A DNA stretch of 42,085 bases from Spirogloea muscicola (taxonomy: Eukaryota; Streptophyta; Zygnematophyceae; Spirogloeales; Spirogloeaceae), in NCBI GenBank assembly GCA_009602725.1, contig WELB01000265.1:118435-160519 (forward strand), given 5' to 3'. The translations under genes and the position numbers were made by a program. Below the pieces are notes generated by a model that was given only the letters and a program-made list of their open reading frames with translations, did not search any database and was not told the origin of the DNA. Each line of letters opens with the position of its first letter. Position 1 is the first letter of the stretch. Below are positions 29,660 through 39,547 of this stretch, in pieces.

Positions 29660-31102
29660 CTGGGCTGGTTCTGAGTCCTCGCCGTGTGCTTTTTACCATC
29701 TTCACTCTGGTCATGTTTCCACGTAAGATTGTCGCAGCTGCACATTGTCCGCCGGTAGCCTGGCAATCCTCGTTGACACCTCATGAGAGCATAAACCACT
29801 GCCCCCACGGGCGGCCTCCCTCTCCTCATCGGCACATGTGAAGCTTGTGCTTCGAAGGCCCCACAGGAGGCCAGCTGTGCCTGCCAGTAGACACGCGTGC
29901 GCCCAGCCTCAGAAATTGGCTGTATGCGGGTATTTGCGGAAACAGCCTCTGGTAGAAACAGTAGCAGTGGCAGCTGGACGTAAGCAGTGTCAAGCAGACT
30001 AGTGTGCCTGTAGCTACATGACCTTGAGGTCGTCTATTTCTCTAACGGTATAGTGTGATATTGGAGGCACCCTTTGTCCTTTTCGTGGTTGTAAAGGCTA
30101 CTATGTACAGACTCAGCTATGATCGAAGTAACTTCCTTCATTCAGTCAAGGTAGACATCCTGGCACCAATATGTGGTGCCTTGATGTTGTCATAGAAAGT
30201 TCCAGCTAGATTATGGAGCATCACTTTGAGTCAAACGATTTGCTTGACTAGCAGCAGCTTGAGTTTGTGAGGGCTTGTTACAAGATTTTCAGGTCTCTAA
30301 TAGCAGCTACTGCCAGAAGTGCACCTTGCACCCACTCTGTCATTGGGGTCCTGATGTGCTGGATCGAGGTACAAGTAGTGGCATTGCTTGATTCTCGGCA
30401 CCATCCTGACCGGCATCAGTAACGGTGCTGCTGCTTGTGCTGTCATTCGTACAGTCTGTCAGCAATGAGCCTGCAAGCTCCATGGGCACTGCTTTTAGCG
30501 AGGGTCATGGCACTCCAATCTCTTGATTATCACAGCTACCTATGTGCAATACCTGCCAAGCTGTCCAATGAGCACATTCAGCACCATGTGAGATGCAGTC
30601 AGCTGTCTCAAATCATCTGGTTGAAGTCAACAGAGACAGGCTACATGCACATGTACTTTGACTTACCAGCTGCCCAGAATGCAACTGCAGGAACAAATAC
30701 AAGTGTGAATGCTCCCATGGTGACACGCCAATTGTTGACTTTGTCCTGAGTTTACAGTGAATAAAATTGTGTGCTTGTTAGACAGGTCCTCTCAGGCCAC
30801 AAGTCGCAAGGGCATTAAATTGTCTCTTATTTGACACGCCAATGCCAAAAAACTTGAGCATGGTATCACAAGACAAGTGGCATTGGCTGTGAAGCCGGGG
30901 CAGGGGGGCAGGGGAGGGAGGGGGGTTTGCGGTNGGTGGAAGTGGGGGGCGTTCGTGTCTCATTTTGAGGGCTGTATCATTGCTTTAGGCAGCATCCTAT
31001 TGTCACAGCTGACATGTATCTCATGCACCAGAAATTGGCTTGACATCAGCGCCGATTAAAGGCATCATAAGAAGCACAGGTTGTTATCACATGCTTATTC
31101 AC
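29660..31102. other. Convergent intergenic region
   Basis: Between the RING gene and the Spinster-like gene. It should hold both 3' UTRs and the last exon of the transporter, which I could not find. No other gene is supported. The G-rich run at 30894-30951, with an N at 30934, may hide sequence errors. Confidence 0.4.
30894..30951. repeat. G-rich tract
   Basis: Multiple runs of three to six G (ggggcaggggggcagggg and more) on the plus strand, with at least four runs close enough for a G-quadruplex. It contains one N. Confidence 0.55.
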
Positions 31103-34100
31103 CTGAAACAGGCCAAGAAGGGGAGGGGAAGGGACGTCGCCGCAAACGTGGATGAAGATTGTGCAGAGTGCCATTGCCAGAGGCCGCAGTCCAGGTGTGA
31201 CCGACTGCAGGACTACGATGTTCACTGGTCCCTGAAATTGGAAAGAGAACTTTGTCAAGAGAGGAAAGCGAACATCATTTCTCCTCTACTTTGTCCACTC
31301 AGGTAAGATACTGCAAACACAGCAATCTATCCGCTTCTTGACAGAGTGAGTGCCTGTTGCAGGTAATGTGTTATATACATCAAATGCCAACAGCTTTACT
31401 GTTTCAGTAGTGCAAACTACATGACATAACTTGCTTCCCACGTGCAAAACAGATGGAGCAGCAAACAGCAAACCTGAATAGCAAATAGAAAGAACTCTCC
31501 CACTGCAAAGATGGGGATGAAGATGCCGAGGTTTGGAGCCATAAAGGCCAAAAAGCATGCCAAGCCACCAATGAATGCTGCCACTGACATGAGCTGAAAT
31601 TTGTTGATCCATATCAGTGAGTAACAACCTCTTTGCTTGTGTGCACATGGCTGCAACACTGTTGCTCATGCTATCCAGGGTCAAGGTAAATTTGCCAATG
31701 CCGCATTGTTCTCTAAGCCCATATCAGGGCAGGCATACACGGACATTAGGAGTTCAATACACTCTAAGACCAGATTTTGAGGATGACTGTCTGTAGAATC
31801 TTCAGGTGTGGCGCTTCGCTGTGCCACAAGCATCAGCAAGTAACAGCAAATGGAGCTTCACTCTGGTCACAAGAGCTCTGCAGAAGCCAGCTGTCAGTCT
31901 TACTCTGAAAGCTTGCTTGATGGTGGAACCCAGATAGTCCAGCATGGCCCCTCCAGACAGTGTTCCAACTATACCAGTCAAGATGGTAATCAGACCAAAA
32001 ATAAGATCTGCATTCTCCTGCAAATGTTACCCGCATGAGTGAGACCCATGATTGGGATGCATGACGAAGCACACTCTTGTCTAGCGAGGCATGAAGTGAG
32101 AGCAACCAGATCCTTACTATATGAAATAGCGTCCGAGCAGCTTTTGGCCCCCAGAATGCGTAAGCTCCTAAAACAGCTGTATGGCAAATATCGGCTGGAA
32201 GTGACACACAAGTAGGTCTCAGAGTCCTCAATTTCTGGACCTACTATTGCTTCAAGTCTCTCATTCGAAATTGACTTTGAGATAGCCATACCATCCTGTA
32301 TCAGCACATTCTGCCCGTGCTCTTACTGGACATTATTTCGGCAATGCATGCATGTAGCATTTTCCTTATGGCCATATCTTCGTCCCCTTGGCACTAAGTC
32401 AAGCCCAGGCTTCACTCTAGCACCAATTGACAAAAAGGGCCATAAATTGTCCAGAGACCAATCAACAGAGCACACTTTGACTAATGGGGCTTTACTAGAG
32501 TGGGCTTCACTATGGGGCACCTCTAGATAGCAAGCTACATACCAAGAAGATTGAGGATGTAGATTTTGTTTGAGAGAACAACTTTTACATCTCCGCCAGT
32601 TTCACGCATGCCAAGAAGAAGGCTGTCTCTCCAAGTTATGCTACAAGCCATGCGGCAGAAAGACAAGACGAACGTGAAGACAAGCACACATGCAGTGCAG
32701 GTATATTGACTATGCAATCGTACCAATTTCTGAGTTGACTGCCTGCCTTGTGAGCCAGTCTAAAGTATCTCTTACTCACAGTGGTTTCACTTGATCGTGA
32801 GAAGCTTTTGTCTGGTCACCTGCATGCACATGAGCATTCTTTGAGTCAAAACCTGATTGAGAACGGTGAAAGTAGGCACAGAAAGAAAGCCTCTGTGCAA
32901 TTGAGGAGTTCCGCTAGCAATATTGGTCGGAAGACTCCACAGAGCTGTTCTTGCCTCGATGTACATCAGCTATGAGAGCACATGGGAGGTAAGTTTCAGC
33001 AAATACTGAACATCGTCATCTCCTGTCCTCTCTTCTTGAGGGGCACGGTCGTTCTACTGACATGATTGAGCAAATCTTCCCTTTGCAGAAGCTAGCTAGG
33101 AGCAGATCCAATAGCCAGCAAGTCACCCAGTTCCTACTTAAGATAGCTAGGAGGACGTGCTAGAGCAGCTTGTCACTACATGGCGAGATCCAAGAAAGGA
33201 GACCAGGTAATACCAGGCAGTACACCAGTTGGCGACCTACGTGACATATCAATGGGCGATTTGACTTTTGTGCCTGCGTGGCCCAGATGATATGATGCTG
33301 TTTAGAACGTGACTGTGCAAGAAGCACCAACAGTCAAGCTGCCAAGCTAACCCAATGTTTTTGCAACTAAGGTGCTTCTTAGATAGGTCTGCCACGGCTT
33401 TGTGCATGACATGGTCAAATTCAGAAGAGCTTCTCAAACGTACTACACCCTCATCAAAAGAGTAAGAGGTAATCACAAGGCCACTCAACACTATGTGCCG
33501 AACAAAGGAGCGGACTTGACAGTGGAGCCAAGTCCAACTGGATCCTGGTAGTACACACTTACCATGCATTTGCAGTGGCTCGGCCACAAAACCAAAGAAA
33601 GCAAAGGGGAGCATCAGCAGAGCTTCCAGCCAAAATGCTGCTCTCCAGTTCAGAAGGCTTGCTATCTACAAGGAAAAAGATCTGCTGTCAGTTACGGCCC
33701 ACCTCCTTGTAAGAACCTCTTACAGCAGGCTAGAGCAGGCAGCAAGCACATCACAATAGCATCACTCAAATAAGGTGACAAAACTTGAAAAGTTTCTCAT
33801 CATAATGCAAGGGGAAGGCACTGCTTACCACACCTCCATAGACATATCCAAGAGCAACGCCAGCAGGAATACACATGTAGAATGATGCTAACCACTTCGT
33901 TTTCTGAACAGCACAACCCGACGACTTGAGCAAGTAGTCCGAGCCTGGAACAAACACTGGAAGGTTACGGGCTAACAAAGTTGCAGGGGCTTCCCTCCAT
34001 AGTATCACTTACTAGCTTGAAAATAAGGAGGCAGAAGGAAGCACCTGGCCAGGAGGCGCATTATCGTCAATGAATGGAGCTGCCAAGCTAACAAAGGAAG

Positions 34101-35386
34101 CCTCTCCAACTCCAACAAACCTGCCTCATCATCCCCCATACAAACAGAATTGCAAAACAGCCAGGTCTGCAAGAGAACACCAACCCATAGCCAGATGCAC
34201 AAAGTGCACAACCCCTAATAATAAGAGGCCTCATAACCTGGCATCTACACCCTGTTCCGATTCAAGATAAAGATAAAGACTGAGCTGATTGTTTGGCTGC
34301 TAGCTGCCTCAAAAGTTGGGCATTAGTGGCCTACATGCGGCAGATAGTTAGAGGAATGAAGCCTGTCGCAAGGCTGCAGCCAAAGACAGCAACAGTCCAT
34401 ACGCTGAGGCCAGCACCAATCAGCCGGAATGGATTGTATCTGCAAAACAAAAATTCGGAGAGTACGTCTTTCAAGTGGTCCATTCGAGCATTAGCAACTG
34501 TGACATACAAACAGCAGCATAACACACAGGCTCGAGCTGCTTCTCCGAGCACAGCAGAAGTCTGACAACTGCTTCCTTCTTGCAGAAGGAAAGGTGTGCT
34601 TGTAAGAGACATTCCTGATGATGAGCTACAGGTGACAAAACAATTGCAGGCCACTTGGAGTGCTGAACTTACACTTTTGACATCCCCGCAAAGATAGGAG
34701 ATGCAACTAAGAGGCCAATCATGAAAGCGGCTGGAAGAATGCCATCCTGGAAATTTGAAAGATGAAATTCGCCCCTGCAAGACAAGAGTTGCTGGGTCTC
34801 TTAAGAATGACACCATGATGGCAGACACCAAGGCTGTCAGCAAAGATGTTGCCATTCTAGTAATCCTTGTTGCTAATTAGTTGTATTTGTGCATATGGCC
34901 TACTAAGAGATGAATACCATTTTGTCAAATGCTGATGGAGGCTTCAGCTTGAGCTGCTAAAGCTTGATCTCTCTTGCAGAACTTACTGTATGCCACTGCC
35001 TGGGTCGCAGTGATGTCCATGCTCGCAGCCTGGGTCTCCTTGCCGGCCATTGACACCGTTGCTGGCTATGGCCCCCCTATCTACATAGTTGAGCATGTTG
35101 ATCATACAAAAGATCCCCAGGAGCCTGCAGTGTCCCGCATATTTCTATCAGGGGAAGGGCTGCTGCGCTTACTGACGTGCATGTAGGGGGTTGCTTCGAC
35201 GTTGTGGTGGCCCATGCTGCTCATGCGAACTTCGATGAGCAGCTGAGCCCCAGCTATGACGACAAGGCCATGTGCGAGGTGCGCGCATATGAAGCAGAGC
35301 ATCTGAAGGTACGGTGTCATGATCTTGCTGCTGCTTTTGGACCAAGACTCCTCTTACCTGAGGGGTGTAAACCACCGGGGCGCCAT
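31103..35386 (-). CDS. Spinster-like MFS transporter
   Basis: Multi-pass carrier of the major facilitator superfamily, plant Spinster type (putative sphingolipid transporter). Minus-strand exons: 35386-35358 (MAPRWFTPLR), 35124-34987 (CMINMLNYVDRGAIASNGVN), 34774-34673 (GEFHLSNFQDGILPAAFMIG), 34439-34335 (YNPFRLIGAGLSVWTVAVFG), 34120-34045 (MFVGVGEASFVSLAAPFIDD), 33903-33829 (KTKWLASFYMCIPAGVALGY), 33665-33563 (SLLNWRAAFWLEALLMLPFA), about 32625-32543 (GGDVKVVLSNKIYILNLLG), 32194-32118 (TAVLGAYAFWGPKAARTLFH), 32017-31904 (NADLIFGLITILTGIVGTLS), 31593-31474 (SVAAFIGGLACFLAFMAPNL) and 31231-31103 (RPLAMALCTIFIHVCGDVPS). Nearly all phases join cleanly. The start ATG gives the family N-terminus 'WFTPxRLL'. 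An exon near 33.1-32.7 kb and the C-terminal exon after 31103 were not found. Confidence 0.9.
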
Positions 35387-36234
35387 GCAGGCGCTCTGCT
35401 CGCCATTCTGACTTCTTTGCAAGGCGTCCACAAGCCCATTGCCAGTATCATCGGGACTCACCGCAGATATACCCTCTCGGACTTCCTTGCCTGACCCGCT
35501 ATCCATCATAATGTCTTCGGCCCACTCTATGTAAATGTGGATGCAGCAGGCATGTTTTGCGGCTTCCTGCAGCCCTCAACTCGAGCATTAGTTGATAGCC
35601 GGTGCAAGTGAATACGGGAAATACTGATGCCAACTGTGGGTGTCATGGAGGTGCTCGAGAATGTGTGGAAAGTTGCAAATAGGCTTGATATGACTTCTGT
35701 AAGAGCAATCCTTGGTCCTGCGAGAGCTCAGCCGCGATTACGTCTCAAGTCTTGAAGCGCTGCTCGGATTGAGTACAGGATAGCTGCCGCCATGACAGTC
35801 TACTCACACGCGGCCTCACATTTGATCAGCACAGCGATTGGAATGATAGCGGTTGGCACTCGCTGGCGCTGCGTCGAGGCGGCTTCAGGAGCAGGCTGAT
35901 TTTCCGCCGCGCGCCGGACAGCCGCTCTGGCTGGAGTCGGGCCTGAGGAGCTGAGTCGGGCTCACGGCAGCAGGAGCGGCCGCGGGTCCCAGGCGCCGCA
36001 GTGAGGCAGGCAGCAGTCGGTAGCCGAGGATGTGGAGCAGCGCGTGGCGCGCGAGGCCGCACCGGGCAAGGACGGCGGCGGCGGGCTTGGCGGCGGCGGC
36101 GGCGGCGGCGGCGGCTAGTGGCAGAGCCCGTGTGCTTGGCTGCAGCCGATAAAGTGATTGTTAGGCTACTAAGGCAGCGGTTAAGATGCCTGTGAGTGTC
36201 TGATTGAAAGCCATTAGCTTCAAGTCAGCAGCAA
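35387..36234. promoter_or_regulatory. Shared upstream region of Spinster and pfkB genes
   Basis: Divergent interval of about 850 bases. The pfkB side is GC-rich with a (GGC)n run at about 36068-36116. The Spinster side is of average composition. The 5' UTRs must lie here. No TATA box or specific binding site could be assigned. Confidence 0.4.
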
Positions 36235-39115
36235 TTGATGTTCCAAATGCGCGCGGCCCGTAAATCCGAGGTTCCTAATGGAGATGGGTTAGCGAGCGCA
36301 GGGCTGGCCCGCCCCGCCCGCCGCGATCGGCGGCGCGACGCCCGCCGGCGATCGCGGCGGCGNGGACACCCATCCGGGCGCTGCCGGTGGCGGATGCGCA
36401 GCGCGGCGAGGCTGACTCGCAGCGGCGCTGGCTGCGGCGCAGCTCACGGGGCCAGCGCCGCCCACGCTTTCAGGTGCGCCAGCCTCGAGCGCCAGGAGCT
36501 TGCTCGCCGTCATGGCAGAGGTCACCCAGGCCTGGCTGCGGTCTTAGAGCCACCACTTGCGGATGGCCTCAATGCGGCGAGAGCTCCGTCATCGGCCTCG
36601 CTTCCCGTCGTCCCGTCCAGCAACGGCGGGATGCACTTAAGGCAGTGGAGCTACATCGTCTCAGCTTCGTGTCGCAGGGACGCCGAGGCTTTCGGCCAGC
36701 GCCACAAAGCGCGAAGCCATTCGGCGGTTGGCACGCAGCCGGCGGAGGCCACTAGGAGCATCAGTCAGGTCGACGTTGTGACCCTTGGGAACCTGTGCGT
36801 GGACGTCGTCGTCAACGTCCCAGCGCTGCCCGCTGCCAGCCGCCATGAGAAATGGGAGTACATGCAGCGCTTGTCGGCCACGCCGCCAGACGAGGTTGGT
36901 ACCAACGACACTGAGACAAATTGATATCATGACTCTGAGATCACACTGGATCAAGGCAGGGGTCGCAGTTAGCAACTTAATGGCTGCTGAATTTGTGCAG
37001 TATTATCCAGCCTCTTCTCTTACTTATGCTCAACTCAGAAGGACGGCCATGTAAGCCATTGTGCTAGTCGGCGTCGGCCTTTATCTGAACGAAAGATTTC
37101 TCAATTGCGTCAACTTATTCGTCAACGTGCAGTCAGCTTGGGAAGGAGGCGGCAACTCGAACTTCGCCATCACCGCTGCGAGACTCGGCCTCCGCTGCGT
37201 CGCTCTGGGACACCTGGGCAAGGAGGTGTTTGGCAACTTCATGCTGCGCGTGCTGGCCAGCGAGGGCATCAAGGTCGTGGAGATTGGGGATGAGGTCGTT
37301 GGCCCGCTTGGGGAGGACGACTATGACGGGCAGACGCTCGTGTGCTGGGTCATGGTTGACCCGCAAAAGCGCCACGCCTTTTCAAGGTATTTGCATCAAG
37401 TCAGGCTCGCCCTGGACTAAGAGGATAGTGGCAATGACTGCATACAATATGCCTGGTTGTTAGCCACCCAAAGATGTATAATCAGCAAAGGTCAGGGTGC
37501 AATGCCAGTAGGACTGAAAGCAATTGAAGTTCTTCTGAGGAGCTTGAGCATCCCGCAAGATGAATCCAATACTTGTGTTTGAAGATGGAGGATTCATGTT
37601 TTGATGTTGCTCATGTGGCGTGCGTGTGCTGCACAGCCGCTTTGACTTCAACGAGAGCCCAGCGTTCAGCCGCATCAGAGAGCTGCCAGCAACTGTGGAT
37701 TCAATTGTGCGGCGCGCGAAGGCTCTTGTGTGCAATGGCTTTGTCTTTGACGAGCTCCAACCCGCAACCATTCTTGCGTCCATAGCGTCGGCACGGTCTG
37801 CTGGCTGCGCCATCTTCTTCGATCCAGGCCCACGAGCCCGATCCCTGTCCCAAGGCACGGCCGAGCAGAGGGACGCCCTCAAGCGGCTGCTCTGCCTAAG
37901 CAACGTGGTCCTTCTGACGGCCAACGAGGTACGCACGGCAATGCCCAAAAGTCTGCTAAAGTTTGGCTGCGCTTCTGGAAGTGTCAGTGGAAATTGCTTA
38001 CTATCAAGCTCTAGATTTTGCTATCAAGCTCAGAGTGAATATGTTGACTTGTCAATCTGTGCTCAGCTTGCAGCATCAACCCTTGAGCCGGCAACCGGTA
38101 CAGGGGATCAAACTCTGCACAAAGCTGACGGAGGACAGACTGGTGCAGGCTGAGGCCTTGACAGGGATCAAAGATCCTGTCAAGTCTGGGAAGGACTTGC
38201 TCGGAGATGGAGGCAGCACGGAGTGGGTTGTGGTAAAGCGAGGGGAGATGGGGTGCATACTTGTCACAAGGGAAGACGTATATGCGATCCCTGGGTTCAA
38301 GGTGAGGCTCACCTCCCATCATAGTTAAGTGGGAATGTACTTCTTCGTGTAACCAACCCTTACATTAGCTCTATGTTCAACCTCACCTTTGCAGGGCGGA
38401 GAGGGCAGAGTCTTTGCTTATAGCATTCCAGATGTTGATGTTTTCAGGGTTCGGGGTTGCGGGTCGTTGCTGACGCCCATAATCCAACATGCTCCCTCAA
38501 GCCTTACCTTCGCAATATAGAGGCAAATTGAATGCATTAATGCAATCCCTGATCACGACACTGCTGCCAGTGTTAGACTGGGCAACTGATGGAGCAAGGT
38601 CGTGGCTTTTGAAGTACAGGTCGATGTGGTGGACACAGTTGGGTGCGGGGACAGCTTTGGAGCTGCCATTGTCCTGGGATACGCGGGTGGCAACGATCCA
38701 TGTGCAACGATTGCGCTGGCCAATGCCGTCGGAGCGGCAACGGCCATGGGCTCAGGCGCTGGCCGGAACGTGGCAAATGCCAAACAAGTCGAAGAAATTT
38801 TGAGAAGAGTGGAGGTACACCCTCCTATGTAGGCTCAATCTCGCAATGGACCTGCCAGGATGCTGATACCTGACTCTGATAATATGCTTGCCGTGCCTCG
38901 TCTGCGTAAGCAGACTCTTTACACAGCTTATCATCGTGATGTGCCAGGAGGGAAGCTTGGATGTGCACGATGTTTGCACAGGTCTCGTAGACCAGGATGA
39001 CATATTGAGGGTTGGCTGCGGCGGCTGCGATGCCATCAGCCTGCCCAAGATCGCGCAGGAAGCAAGGATGATGCTGGAGGCATCATTGGAGCGGCGAGGG
39101 CAGGCCAACTATTGA
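36235..39115 (+). CDS. pfkB/ribokinase-family sugar kinase
   Basis: ATP-dependent carbohydrate or nucleoside kinase of the pfkB family; the substrate is not evident. Exons: up to 36894 (start uncertain; the open frame runs from 36235), 37133-37386, 37637-37928, 38149-38301, 38620-38814 and 38948-39115 (stop TGA). Exon 1 ends DVVTLGNLCVDVVVNVPALP. Exon 2 has WEGGGNSNFAITAARLGLRC (the pfkB glycine-rich motif). Exon 3 has RAKALVCNGFVFDEL, then VVLLTANE. Exon 5 has VDTVGCGDSFGAAI, where GCGD carries the catalytic Asp (GAGD in most members; GCGD is seen in some plant pfkB proteins). Exon 6 adds about 55 residues with Cys-rich GCGGCDAISLPKI, beyond the usual fold. The long basic N-terminal part before exon 1's conserved block could be a plastid transit peptide. 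TGTAA at about 39127 follows the stop. Confidence 0.88.
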
Positions 39116-39547
39116 GTGATGCACTTTGTAATTAAATATTTAATGTACAAAATTTACCTGGTTGAGTACAGCATAACGCCTCAGCTTGTGTAGCAAAGCG
39201 GCATTGTGTCAGGAGCTTAGTCTTGCCACCGCTGCGTACACATTCAAACTATTGTGCCATGCTAGCAGACAGAGGAGATCCTTCCCGGTCTTCATTCGTT
39301 CAATTCGCCTCAGCTGTCACAGGAGTATCCTTGATCTCTCAACTAGAAAGATTTCTCGATGCAGTGGAAGCACACTGTGTTACTTGACCGCACTGTGATA
39401 CTTGATTGCGTAATGCATAGCTAGTCTGTGAGACCGTGAAACAAAATTTCGTTTGATAAGGTGGTAGAGCTGCACACACAAGGAGCAAAATGCAGCCCAA
39501 TGCTTGTCAGGCACCAGCTCGACTACCAACTTATCCACAGCAGCACC
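39116..39547. other. Convergent intergenic region
   Basis: Holds the 3' ends of the pfkB gene (TGTAA about 12 bases past its stop) and of the HugZ-like gene. Nothing else recognised. Confidence 0.5.

Noticed and set aside
30435-30749. 104-codon plus-strand ORF after the RING gene
   Set aside because: No family resemblance, no splice context, and located in a 3' UTR or intergenic interval.
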